From Dentipellis sp. KUC8613 (taxonomy: Eukaryota; Basidiomycota; Agaricomycetes; Russulales; Hericiaceae), in NCBI GenBank assembly GCA_002286715.1, contig NSJX01000049.1, forward strand, positions 120,645-184,644: a stretch of 64,000 nucleotides of DNA. Direction: 5' to 3'. This document shows, one piece after another, positions 26,288 to 37,562 of the stretch. The position numbers and the translations under genes were made by a program. Below the pieces are notes generated by a model, which saw only the letters and a list, made by a program, of their open reading frames with translations, was not told the DNA's origin and did no database searches. The number at the start of each line of letters is the position of its first letter. Position 1 is the first letter of the stretch.

Positions 26288-28247
26288 ATGCCACCCAAAG
26301 CTCACCACGCAGACAACAAGCACGCCGAAGGCGGCACCGCAGCGCCATCAGGTGGTCCCACCGCCCCCACCGACAAACCCCACCAGGGCGGGAACAAAGC
26401 CGGCAAGCACCCGGAGGGTGCCGCCAAGGCTGGTGCACATTCTCCCGCTCAGGCTGCTGCCGACCACGCCGCCGCCGGTGGGGCGCACCACGGTGGCGGC
26501 GCGCACAAGGGGGCCAAGGCGCACGACCCCGCCGCCGCTCCTGCCGCCAAGGGGCACGGCAAGAAGGGGAAGCCGGCCGCAAAGCACCCGACTGGCCTGA
26601 AGGTGCCTCTCGTGCACCTCGCGACGAGTGAGGCCAGCATCAGCGGCGGGGACAAGACCACGCTGGACAGCTCGCCGCCGGCGCAGCCATTCGTCGAGGG
26701 CATGTCCCTGGGGATCAGCGCCGTCGACGCCATCACGGGCGAGGTGCGCAGCAGCGCGCTCGACGCGGCGTCCGTGCAGGCCGTCGGCGCGGACGCGGCG
26801 AAGCAGGGCGACTCGTTCTCGCTCACGACCGTGCAGGACCTGCACCAGCTCGAGGAGTCCTCCGCGCTCGGGCTCACCGCGTCCGTCACGGCCCCCGTCG
26901 ACGGCGTCAAGGTCGGCGGGTCGGGCGGGTTCGACTTCTCGGATGATAGCTCCTCGTCGGGCAAGAGCATCATGTATATCTTGGACTGGTCGCGCATTGG
27001 CCCGACGAAGAATGTGGGCCCGTCGGCGAAGCTGAGCGATAAGGCCCTGCAGGATCTGAAGGCCGACGCGGCGGGGTTCCGGAACAAGTATGGCGATTAC
27101 TTCGTCTATTCGATTGCTTATGAGGCCAAATTCACCGCCGTGTGGTGGGTCCTTTTTCATACATCTCGGTGTTTTATGGGCGACATTCACTTTCTTTGTT
27201 CAAAGGAAATGTACTGCGCAGTCATCTGCTGACATCTCCAAATTCCAGTCGTCAGTGAATGCCTCCGCATCGGCTCCAGGAGACATCGGCGGGTCCGGTG
27301 GATTCCAGAACTCGCTGAAGAGCGCTGCGCAGGCGAACAACGTCACTGTCGAAGTGCAGTACAGCACCGTCGGCGGCGCGCAGAACACCCACTTCGACAC
27401 GGGTGACCCGGTCTCGACGTTTAACAGCTTCCTCAGCAGCTGCGTCCCCGCCGCAGCCACCGTGCTTCTGCACCACTACAGCCAGGTCGACAGCAGCGTC
27501 CCGAACACGATCGACATGCCACCTACGCTGTACGATAACCTCAGCAAGGTGTTCTCGGAGGCGAACTTTGTGCTCCTGCTGAATGGCCTGGCGCCCGGAT
27601 CGTCGACTACGCGCCTCAAGCGGCGCCAGACCCTTCTGGACCTCATCAAGTCCATCCACGCCGCGCGGACGACGTACGAGCACGACGCGGCCGCGCTTCA
27701 GAAGGCACTCACGTCTCTCACTTCGTTCCGCGACAACTTACTTCTCTTGGTCGAACGCGATGACTTGGTCGCCGATCAGTGTGCGCTCACTCATGCGGAT
27801 TTCGTAAAGTAAACACCCGTGGCAGCTTGCTCTAGGTTCAGACGCTGACATGCAACACACAGGTTGTTCACCATCGATCACGAGAACGACCGCGGGAGCT
27901 GGGTCAAGTCGAGCAACGGCGTGGCGCAGTACACGCTTGGGAAGTTCATCTACACGCCCGACGAGACGACGAAGTACGCGGTCAAATTCGTCACCGCGGG
28001 GAACGGCATGAACTGCCACATGGGCAGTGTGTTTCTGCAGCAGCAGGTCGGCGCCGTCACATTCCCTGCGAACACCGGGATAGACGGCACCGTCGTTGGG
28101 ATCCAGGTTTTGGCCAATTGGACCGATGGGACTGACGGATTCTGGTGCATCCCGCCCGATAATCCGCTTGGTGCTAAGACTGTGAAGATCGAAGTCAAGA
28201 GCGAGGGGAGTAGGGGAATGGATGTGAGTAGTGGCGACAAGAGTTAG
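26288..28247 (+). CDS. Uncharacterised 614-aa protein, distant MACPF-like resemblance
   Basis: Exons 26288-27144, 27206-27808 and 27863-28247 join in phase (introns of 61 and 54 nt) to 614 aa. The N-terminal 110 residues are a low-complexity Ala/Gly/His/Lys-rich region. The central part contains KYGDYFVYSIAYEAKF followed by TAVWKCTAQSSADISKFQ, which is reminiscent of the YG-x-[HY]-F region of fungal MACPF/stonustoxin-like proteins; the tryptophan of the classical signature is missing, so this is only a weak hint. The C-terminal 125 residues form a compact Gly/Thr-rich domain with IDHENDRGSWV and NGMNCHMGSVFLQQQ. No signal peptide is visible. A pore-forming, lectin-like or structural role are all possible. 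Confidence 0.75.
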
Positions 28248-28632
28248 GCTATATGCTTGCTAATCTGTAACTTCGCAGTGGGGTTTATCTGTGGCTTATA
28301 TACCCACCCCGGACTACGATGGATAAATGGGAGATGAAAGTAAGTTATATCCAGATCGCCAGGCTGTGAGTTTGAATTTTGTGTCTGCTGCGCGCTCTCC
28401 ATTTCTTGTTACCCCCTTCACTTCGATCTGGTGTTGCATGTCCGTCTTTTGTTCCGCCTTCTCTAATCCTTGTGTACGTTTGTATATGTTGACAAGGTCA
28501 AGTCCTTGTCCCATGATGTGGCTGTACGGGATATCGAATATTTGGTGAGGCGATCGAGGCCTAGGAGACTCTTTGTATGTAAACTGGTATACCAATCGAT
28601 TTGTCGAGTCATTGAGACTCATATCTGCTTAA
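28248..28632. other. 3' flank of the 614-aa gene and insertion site
   Basis: No gene seen. The right end includes TAA at 28630-28632, the left copy of the target-site duplication of the adjacent foldback element. Confidence 0.5.
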
Positions 28633-29228
28633 CACTGGGGGAAGGAACCGATTTCCGACCTGGAACATCGGGTGGACATAGCAAGGCCGTAAACAATGTA
28701 TCTATTATTTGTTATCAAGGAACATAATAGATACACAATCAATTTACAGCAATATTTTTGTGTCATGTAGCCCGGCAGTAAATAGCCTTTGTACCGCGCG
28801 AGTACACATAGCGCACACGGATAAGGACATAGCCAATGGGCACGTTATGCGACCCCGAAACCATGCTTGGAACATAGCCTATGTCCCGAGCATGTTCCCT
28901 TTGTGTTACGGTGATGTACCCCAAAATAGGTTATGTGCGGAGCAACCGGGTGTGACACAAAGGGAACATGCTCGGGACATAGGCTATGTTCCAAGCATGG
29001 TTTTGGGGTCGCATAACGTGCCCATTGGCTATGTCCTTATCCGTGTGTGCTATGTGTACTCGCGCGGTACAAAGGCTATCTACTGCCGGGCTACATGACA
29101 CAAAAATATTGCTGTAAATTGATTGTGTATCTATTATGTTCCTTGATAACAAATAATAAATACATTGTTCACGGCCTTGCTATGTCCTCCCTATGTTCCA
29201 GGTCGGAAATCGGTTCCTTCCCCCAGTG
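28633..29228. mobile_element. 596-bp foldback MITE, CACTA-like termini
   Basis: The two arms, 28633-28906 and 28955-29228, are each 274 bp and reverse complements with only about seven mismatches, around a 48-bp loop. The ends are CACTGGGGG and CCCCCAGTG, flanked on both sides by TAA (28630-28632 and 29229-29231). CACT-type ends with a 3-bp duplication fit the CACTA/EnSpm group. There is no transposase; open frames in the arms read the same protein from both strands and are meaningless. The near-identity of the arms suggests a recent insertion or arm conversion. Several mismatches are C/T or G/A changes at CpG sites. Confidence 0.85.
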
Positions 29229-29231
29229 TAA

Positions 29232-29405
29232 TATACATGTGTATAGAACTTTGCAGAATGTTTTCCACCCAGTGCAAGGAGCTCGGCGGGCTCATTGTCG
29301 AGTCGGTCACCGAGGCCGATATCGATCGTTGGCCTAGGTCTCACCGGCAAAGTCCGAACTCGACCGAAAACTCTGCACCCTGGCGTCCCCTCTTTTCCTT
29401 GAACC
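29232..29405. promoter_or_regulatory. Short leader region between the MITE and the 208-aa gene
   Basis: Only 177 bp separate the element from the next ATG, so the transposon sits in what is probably the promoter of that gene. No TATA box is obvious here. Confidence 0.3.
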
Positions 29406-30032
29406 ATGATGTCTGAGCAAAAGACCCAGATAAACGACACTCGAATTGTGTCGTTTGCATCATCGGTTCCTGAAGTCAAACCTTCGAGCTCGCGTACTAC
29501 TGCCGCTCATAACGAAGCAGATTACTATGAGCGACCCGTCCACGACGTTCAACGTCGTGGAAAATCTCCCGCCCCATGCCTTGCGGCATGGGGATACGAG
29601 CACCGGAGTGGCCTGATCGTACATCCATACAAGGAGTGCGACAGCTGCCGGTCGTTCATCCAACACTGCTCGTCCGCGCAGTTCTCCGACGATCAGACGT
29701 ACAGAAACGCACTTGACCAGCGCACCGCACACCACACGGCGGACGCGAATGAGATGCGCATAAAATACACGTACCTGCAGAAGCAGTACAAGGAGCAGCT
29801 CAACAAGAATGCGGACCTCACCCGGCAGCTGCAGCAGGCGCAGAGCAAGAACGCGTTCTTCTACAAAAAACGGATGCAGGATGGAGAGGCCGGTGCGGCG
29901 GCTGGGCAGAGCGGAAAACGCCGCAAGACGGGGAAGGCGAAGCCCACAGTCGTGGCGAATGAACCCGGACCCTCGACGACCACGACCCATCGTTCAGCCG
30001 TCTCATATCCAAGTTATCATCCAGCTTATTGA
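29406..30032 (+). CDS. 208-aa coiled-coil protein, function unknown
   Basis: An intronless frame starting MMSEQKTQINDTRIV. The central segment holds YKECDSCRSFIQHC, a small Cys/His group, followed by a heptad-like charged helix (LQKQYKEQLNKNADLTRQLQ) and a basic patch SGKRRKTGKAKP that could act as a nuclear signal. The C-terminus is Ser/Thr/Pro-rich. I do not recognise the family. Two perfect hairpins lie within codons 45-63 (see findings). It may be a species-restricted gene. Confidence 0.55.
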   Translation: MMSEQKTQINDTRIVSFASSVPEVKPSSSRTTAAHNEADYYERPVHDVQRRGKSPAPCLAAWGYEHRSGLIVHPYKECDSCRSFIQHCSSAQFSDDQTYRNALDQRTAHHTADANEMRIKYTYLQKQYKEQLNKNADLTRQLQQAQSKNAFFYKKRMQDGEAGAAAGQSGKRRKTGKAKPTVVANEPGPSTTTTHRSAVSYPSYHPAY

Positions 30033-30646
30033 GAGGTCGTTGAGGGAACTAGACGTAACGCACCTGCTCTTCTTTTGTTGCATTGGCATTGCGTTAACTA
30101 TATGTCACCAGTGTTCTTACGCTGCCCTTTGCGGCATTGCTTCTACATCATCGCGAAGCCAGTCGGAGGGACCGTCTGTTCAGAGGGAAGAGATCGGAGA
30201 TGGATAGTGTTCGGATTAGGAGCAGAGGAGTGTAAAGAAAGCATCATCTTGGGATGCGGGGAAATGTATCCATTGCAGGTCTTCTCGTGAAACTTTGAAT
30301 CTTTTGACGTATCTGATCTTCAAAGTGTCTCGACGAAGCATAGGACCCGAGCGACCAGTCGACTTAGAGCTTGGCATAAGTCTACTTCGAGGCCCCACCG
30401 CCGTTTGCTTATACGCTAGCAGGGCCTAGAGTCTGCGGCACGCCCAGTGGCTCCACCGTTTTCGGGAGTTGAATGGTCAATAATGAGCATCGAGAGCGAC
30501 AAGCGTGCATTGCACCGATCCCTCTCGAGATGGGTTGCATACGTCCGTGTGGTGTTCACGCGCATGGCTCCATTGTTATCAGCAAAGCGATAGAGTACAT
30601 CAAGGCTTACACGCTGAACGACCGCCTGGACCCATAGCAGACCGCT
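30033..30646. other. Convergent intergenic DNA
   Basis: 3' flanks of two convergent genes. I see nothing else. Confidence 0.5.
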
Positions 30647-31846
30647 TCAATATGCTTGCCGCTGCATAGAGGCTAGCTCCCCTTGCAGCGAATATATGAT
30701 CTCCTCTTGTTTCCGTAGGTCCAGCTTTTGATGTTTGACGAGAGCGTCCAGAAGGTCCACTCGCTTTCGAAGCTCGTCTATCTTGTCAATCGCTGCAGCG
30801 GCCTGAGCCAGATGAAATAAGAGGGGCGGAACACGACGTACCAGCCCTCAAAACCCCGTGCTTCTTATGCGCCACGTCAGCTTGCTTGATCCCGTTGCAT
30901 CGCGTGGTATAGGCAGTCCTCTCGCCAAATACCATGAAGCGCAGCAATGCGATAAGATCTCTTTCTCTTTCTCGCCCTTTCAACGAAACTAGGGCACTCG
31001 TGGTGCGTCTGGAGTCTCCGACGAGCCGGTGGTCGGACATATGCGAATTCGAGGCCGGTGTCTGTGGCTTGCGTTTTTTGCCCCTCGAAAGGCCGTCCAG
31101 CGGTTCTGTCGAGGCTGTACAAGCTTCCGGAGCATCTTCTATGAGGACTTGTGTCATTGCCTCGAACTGCCGACTCGGAGGCGACGAAGGATGGTGGGAT
31201 ATTGGCGGTGGGCCCAAAGGCCTCACAGAAGTCGTCGACATGTTTGTGAACGTTCGGTAATCAGAAGGAATGGTTGGCGAGCTGTAGGGGGTGATAAAGG
31301 TTTCGTTTTCAATGGCCTGGCCGTTGGGAAATGTCTGAGGTGATATCGCCGCAAGATCTAGTACAACGTCATAAGGGAGGAAAACATCTCCGCGAGAGGC
31401 GTATGGGGCACTAGACGTGGCAGCCGATAATATCGGAGGCACGTGGGATGCACTATTGCACCGTCAACTCAAAGTCCACAAACCGAAAAACCACTCACAG
31501 AGACGGTGTACCACACGAATAGCCCAAGCCCTTGGAGACGCCACTGCCGCCGATGGGGACACCTTCCCGTGGTTCTTGAAGAGGGGGCATGGGTAGAAAG
31601 TTGAGAGCCGAAGCTTGACGGGGGTATCTGCTCTTGCTAGATGTGAGAGCTTCTTTGCGTAGTGCCGGAAGCATCAAGAATGTACCGCAGCTAGGAGCCT
31701 CGTTCTTATGTCTTGAAGCTAAATACGATCCCTGTGATTCCACGCGACCCGGCACCTGTGATGCAAGAGAAGTTAATCGTCGATGAGTATCCGCGGGCTG
31801 TACGTTCGAGACATACCATTGTTGGCCTCCAGACACCTAGTCGCAT
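30647..31846 (-). CDS. bHLH-zipper-like transcription factor (tentative)
   Basis: Spliced by eye from the ATG at 31846: MRLGVWRPTM, intron with GTATGT donor, VPGRVESQGSYLAS..., then TPSL joined to ASHVPPILSAATS at about 31450, and a final intron at about 30800-30860 joining VLRA to AIDKIDELRKRV. The body is Pro/Ser-rich. Near the C-terminus GKKRKP is followed by SRRTTSALVSLKGRERERDLIALLRFM, resembling a basic region plus helix 1, and AAIDKIDELRKRVDLLDALV with continuing leucine heptads resembles helix 2 and a zipper. The usual H/E DNA-contact residues are not clearly conserved. A 48-nt in-frame segment after LRFM could be coding or an intron. The family call is tentative; the gene is likely real. 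Confidence 0.55.
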
Positions 31847-33100
31847 TGCATAGAAGTGCTCCCATTGGTAAGCCGAAATGGCGGATAGATACGAACAGTC
31901 AATGCATTTAGATGTGCCACAGCACATGTGGTACGCGGTCGATATCAGCTGTCGGGTGTTCTTATCCGTCGAACACACGCGAAAGCTAGAACCTTCGTAC
32001 TGCATAGTAAGTATGGTTCAGACGTATGTACCTGCAATTGGGACGCCCGTGTTACTCGTGTCTTGTCGTTCAACAGTGCGTCACATCACATTAGTCAAGA
32101 TCGAATGTGCCTCCTGCAGAAGACAAAAGGCCGATTTCCTGCCTTCCGGAGGTACCAGTAGACGACTGCTAAATACAGAGTGTGCGAGCAATAAAATTCA
32201 CGGGGGTCGAACGGAACAGCGTTACTCACGTACGGTTTTTTTTTTTTTTTTTTTTTTTTTTTGAAATCCATGTATAGCTTGTTGCGGAAACCCGTATGTC
32301 TAAGCTATGTATGTCGAGGAGCGTCCGAGAAGTATCGTAAACTGTCCGATGATGTACGCGCAGCATGAGCCCGAAGGCGTGGTAGACCTGTGTAAGGTGT
32401 GTGTTTTGGGATGAGGGATTATGGATGGTCCGGTATGGTGGTCATGAGTGTAAAGTATGAATTAGTAAGAGAATGTAGGTAAAGAGGATGAAGATGTTTT
32501 CGAGAAAACCGTGTGTACAGTAGGTTCGTCTGTTGTCCGCGACCTTGCTGTCCCGTTGCTCGTCTTGAAGGCCTTGAGGTGTTCGCTAGATAGCTGGAAA
32601 GCGTCCAGTCTCATGCACGTATTGGAATAAATGTTCGAAGAGGGATGGCTCCGTCAACAGCACGTACGGTTTGTTGATCAATGTACTAAGTTTTACGATA
32701 CCAGGACACAGTCCAACTTCTCCTCCCTTTCGTTGGTCTATGTCGGCATGTTTCCTTGGCTTTGAGGTAGATGGAATCGATGTATTCTAGTGACGACTTC
32801 AGTTCAGTCAGAATTTCGAGCTCGGAGCTGGTCATGCCACCCACATTTTCGGTCGGAGTATGTTTGATGATGCTCCGATTGGCAGAGCGCCCTCGGCATT
32901 GTAGCATGGCGGCGGATTCCGAGTCTCCCTCCTATCACACTGCAACTCGACCGTGACGCACTGCATCCACCTTGATTCTTGGAATCTTCAAGGGTGTATC
33001 AGTTCTGCGGTATCGAGGTAAGTATCGCAGCTGATTATATGATGACCCCGCTCATAAGCACAGAATGCAGATTTGGTTAGCCCGGATTTGACTGTTGAGA
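31847..33100. other. Unresolved stretch with a poly-T run
   Basis: On the minus strand at about 32686-32940 a frame contains MTSSELEILTELKSSLEYID, preceded by ESAAMLQCRGRSANRSIIKH, which looks like a coding exon but has no clear partners. A plus-strand frame overlaps it. No recognisable family. Confidence 0.3.
32236..32262 (+). repeat. 27-bp poly-T tract
   Basis: An uninterrupted run of 27 T. On the opposite strand it is a poly-A run, as would follow a retroposed sequence lying to its right, but no target-site duplication is evident to me. Confidence 0.7.
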
Positions 33101-33199
33101 CCTTTGTTCATATACAGCTCGATACTACATGAGCGTCTAGATCCTCGGGCTCATAATGCACACCTCAACCTCAGCTGCGACATGGCATCGCACAGTGTC

Positions 33200-33888
33200 A
33201 CCCAGAATCAGCATGAAGGGGCCGAGAACGTACGACTGAGGTTGTGTTGACACTCATCATATTGATGCTGGTACGAAGGTTCTCATCGGTGGGTCATTGG
33301 CTGGAGCTCAAAAGATGAAAGTATCTTGGATAGACGCTGGGTATGTGGTCAAGGTGAAACAGGCATCTCGTGTCTTTCATCTTTCGGAGACAGAGAGCAC
33401 CTGCAGCATCCGGTGTAACATTCACTTGGCTTCCGGGCCCCCCTGCCAGTCTTTGACCGAAACATTGTTTCATCATGCAACTTGCACAGATGCCAGGCCG
33501 CACCGGTTGCTCGAGAACCTGGAGATCCTCCCGATGAATTGATTCGTCTCTCTGGGGCGGCGCAATATCTCTCAAATAATTCTACCCTGACGTATCCACA
33601 AAGGCTAATTGATACTAACCCATGCGTATTACCCAGGTACAAAGGCAGCATTCTCAAGTGTTTCTGTCCTGGCAGCTGAATTATCTGGCAAGTCAGTCTA
33701 CTTTCTCGTACCAAAATACCTTGGTATGGCATGAGACATCAGGCGCTCCAGGCGGTCAAATGGCGGGACCTTCGGAGTCGGGAATACCCACAACTGTTGA
33801 ATACGATCTACCATCCAGTTTTGCTATGCCGTTCCCTGCACAGTGGCCCTGCACTCCACCTTTGGACAGATTTGAGAATTATAATTAG
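33200..33888 (+). CDS. Possible small plus-strand gene, exon structure unresolved
   Basis: Three open segments look coding. The first contains AGTKVLIGGSLAGAQKMKV and WIDAGYVVKVKQASRVFHL, the second DPPDELIRLSGAAQYLSNN (about 33500-33600), the third VQRQHSQVFLSWQLN and ends PFPAQWPCTPPLDRFENYN-stop at 33888. A good branch point (CTAAC) and acceptor (CCCAG) precede the third at about 33645. I could not join all three in a single consistent phase. Family unknown; it could be a degraded gene. Confidence 0.35.
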
Positions 33889-34131
33889 AATGTGAATGAA
33901 TGACACGAATGGACAACGAGCAGAAATCCAAGTTCGATGAGAGCACGGTGGATATCCATATCATACGATAAAATAAAATGACCCTAGATTAGATGCAGTA
34001 AATATCACGGTGATTGCGTTGAGAAGATACACCCACATGGCCTTGGGAAAGGACCATGCAACTCACCAGCCCGCGCGGCCGCGGTCGCGTCTTACCACGA
34101 CCTGCAGAACGAGCTCGAGTCTTTGACTGCG

Positions 34132-36557
34132 ATGCATGTCGCCGTGCTCCTGACGCTCGTCGTCGGAGCTATCGCTCTTGCACCTCCTCTATCGCATCAC
34201 CAGCATGTCCCTCAAAGACCGTACGAACTAGTCCTTCACCGCGAGCCAGAGACTCACTTTTGCAACGTGGTTCACGCACCGCGCCAGACGAAACCACACA
34301 GGCGACTGACTGCCTCTCGAAGATATGTTCAAGAGTCGAAGGCGGTGAACAAGCATGATGGAACTGGGGTTGTCGAGATAGTCAAAGTGTATGCTACCGA
34401 AGAAGAGCTCTTGTGGGAGAGACTTCGGGAGCTATGTGACAGCGGGCACATTGACGCTTCCGCTTTCACGAGCACGGACGAGTGGGAGCCCCCTGCCTCA
34501 TGGCTCCCTGAAACTGGAGCTGAAGAACAATCGCGCCTCCCAGTCCCAAACACAGGCGTTGACAGCGAGCTTGACACTGCGGGGAAGAAGAAGTCGCCCG
34601 TGCCTCTCAGCGTGCGGCATATCGCTGGCTCAGGACACTCGACGAACCGCGTCGATCTCACATTCTTCTCCGATGGCTGTACGTCTCTCTCTGGTTGACC
34701 TTTCGCTTGCTTGGAAATACAATTCATGCTTTCGCGAATCGCCTAGACCTTGCGTCAGAGGAAGACAAGTTCATACAGGACGTGACGCGTCTCGTCGAGG
34801 AGATATCCGGCAATCAGACATTCCATACTGTTGCTCCTTTGCTCAATTTCTGGGCTGCGTTCTCTCCTAGCAACGAGGCAAGTATGTTCTTGAATATATT
34901 TCATTATTAACCTGACGCGACGGTAATCCCAATCTAGAGCGGCGTTGGCGCAGGCGGCAAGCCGAAGGAGTAAGTGCTAAGTGGTCAATTTACTGACCCG
35001 TGATCTGACATTGAACGAAAATCAGTACACCGTTCGGGCTGTATCGTGACGGCACGGAGCTACGCGCGCTATACTACGCAAAGCCAGAGGTCGCAAGGGC
35101 CGCTTGCGATTCTTTGGGAGACCGTTGCGATTATCCCATCCTGATAGGTACGCTCAACTTCAGGTCTCTTTCTATGTAACCTCACGCCTATCGTAGGAAA
35201 TGATCCTTTATATGGGGGTATGAAGCTCCAGTCAAATTCTTCTCTCTGCTTCTGACATCTTTGCACGCCCGATATAGGTCTCGGTGGCGAGTTCGTGTGA
35301 GTTGCCCGATCTTGCCGTAGTGAAGCCATGGCGTGCTTACGCTGGGGCTTAGCACGATCACACCGTCCGAAGTCAACGGCCCTCTCGTCCTCAGGTTCGT
35401 CTTTTCTGATCTCGTTCTGTTTGGTGACTTCATCCCGTTTACTACCCAGACACGAGCTTGGACACTCCGTCATCGACGTCGGCGAGGAGTATGACGGCGG
35501 TTTTGCGTATTTTGGACCAAATGCAGGGCACGATACCAGCAAACCTATGCCATGGGCGCACTGGCTCACGCACGATTCGAACATGTCAAGTACCGAGCTT
35601 CCGAGAGTCGAACGCGCTGTGATGCCAATCCAGGCTTACCCATGGACGCTTCTCAACACGACTACACCCTGGAAGATCACTTTCAATTCCTCAGGGACGT
35701 ACTCCAGGCATGTTGTCAGGTTCTCGCTGTCAGGTCTCCCAGAGGAAGACGATATCGATGTGCTCTTTGATGGGCAAGACCTAGGATGGACGCCCAAGCC
35801 AGGCCTGGGCGTCGACCGTTGGCACTACGATATTTACAGGGACGATGCGCTGAGCGAAGGCGAGCATAAGATCGAATTCAAGCTACGCGAAGAGAAGAGA
35901 GAAGGTATCGCGCAGCTGTGCAGTGTCGAACTGTTGGAATTCGGCAGCGACGAAGAGTGTGTCAATCTTCTTGACGCATACCCCGACGCCATACAGCTGA
36001 CACTTTCCGTCGTACGCAGGTTCAACGCCACACCAGGCTTCTATGGCGTATTCCCTACGTATGAGCCTCACTCAGATGGTTTGATCGTAATTAATGACTA
36101 TTTCCACAGTTTCTCGGAGAAGAACGAGACGTCATACCGCCCCACGAACGAAGACTGCCTCATGCGCCTGACTACGACGCCCAACTTCTGCAGCGTCTGC
36201 GTCGAAGGCCTCTGGCTGTCCCTGCTGAGCCGGGTCGACCCCATCGACAGCGTGCAAAGTGGCTGCCTGCAGACCGACCAGGGACCGTGGCTGCGCGTAC
36301 TGAAAGTCAACCTGCTTCCTCTCGGACAGCTGCGTTCAGGTCCGCCGAGCGCGAAGGAAGCATATAACATTACTTGGACGAAGGACGGCCAGATCTTGGA
36401 CGATTTTGCCAACGCAACGTCTATCACTTTAAATGACAGAGATGCGTTGGGGAAGTATTCGGTGAATGTTACGTTCGTGACCGAGGAGGTGCGGGCAGAT
36501 CCAGAAGGCCTACTGTCTTCGGAGAGAGAAATTGAAGTATTCGACAAATGCCACTGA
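34132..36557 (+). CDS. Secreted peptidase family M64 (IgA-peptidase-like) metalloprotease
   Basis: A zinc metallopeptidase. The ATG at 34132 opens a signal peptide (MHVAVLLTLVVGAIALAPPL). The N-terminal beta-rich region is followed by NRVDLTFFSDGY, typical of the family. The catalytic segment is assembled over a splice: LVLR joined to HELGHSVIDVGEEYDGG (about 35453-35505), matching HExxHxxGxxxEY-type zinc binding. A C-terminal Ig-like domain ends IEVFDKCH-stop. Seven introns are present; the one at 34878-34937 begins with GC (GAG|GCAAGT) and is needed to keep the conserved SGVGAGGKPKDTPFGLY. It appears intact. Despite the family name, a fungal substrate is unknown. Confidence 0.88.
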
Positions 36558-37562
36558 TATAGTTAGGATAGGTTGTGCAGTGAATCGATCTACGAGGTTG
36601 AGGCATGATGAGCTCGTGCTGGCGCTTATGGCAGAACCTTATGATTCACTTCAAGGCCACTACTCTACTTCGACCAGAAACTGGTAAGTACGAGTTCAAG
36701 TACGCTTTGAAGACCCGGGATGACTCGTGCCGACCGTGCCGTTCCGGAGTTGATTGTGGTTTGCCCTCGGGCACCCGCTAATGTACATCCACTGCATCCA
36801 ATGGCTACACAATTGGCTGTGCACAATGACCTTGCGGGCATTCATCGACACACGTATGCTATTTCCAATTCACTTCAAGCCATTGTCACTGACGAACTCT
36901 AGGTCTCTTGCGAACACGTGGGAGACGAAGACGACATGGCACAAAGTGCTTACCTACTTCCTGGATGCAGGCAGACATCCGCTCGGGTAGACTCTGGATG
37001 AAAGAAGTACCTTTTCGCTGGAGGATCTAGATGGGACAATTTCCCTGCACTGTCCTTCAGAGGAGGCTGAGCACCACACCCGCGCCGCACTCGATTGTTT
37101 TGTGGCGGGTGACATCTTTGTGAAGGCCCGTCCCGCAGCTTTTACCAGAGATGCTTTTTTATCTTCAGGCGTTCGACAGTATTTCAAGAACTGAGGATGG
37201 CGGTCGGGGTGACAATGCAAACTCAAACAAGTATGAGTACTTCACCAGTGGTAGTCATTATTAGGCCTAGAAGATGGCACTAGTTCGAGTCTGTACTCAA
37301 TGTTTCTTCAGCCTATTTCGTCTTCCAAGCAACGTTGAACAAACTCGAATCTCTATAGGGTATACACTTGGGTTTTATGTCGCAGCTTGAAGCTGCCTTG
37401 TTCCCTGTATGGTAATCCGATTCTTGGATATATAGGTACCTCCCTCGCCTCAAATGTATGTGCCCCGAAGTAAATTGTCCGCTAGAGGTACTTGTCTATC
37501 GCATAACATCTTCGGTCTCCAGGCTGACTGCTGTATCTTGTCTTCAGACGTCCCTCCCAGTC
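36558..37562. other. Intergenic DNA
   Basis: About 1 kb between two plus-strand genes. No supported coding segment, RNA gene or repeat. Confidence 0.5.

Noticed and set aside
26348..27190. 280-aa and 212-aa minus-strand frames
   Set aside because: Shadows of exon 1 of the 614-aa gene, whose three exons join in phase.
28709..29152. Two open frames giving nearly the same protein from opposite strands
   Set aside because: They are the two arms of the foldback element; identity comes from the inverted repeat, not from coding.
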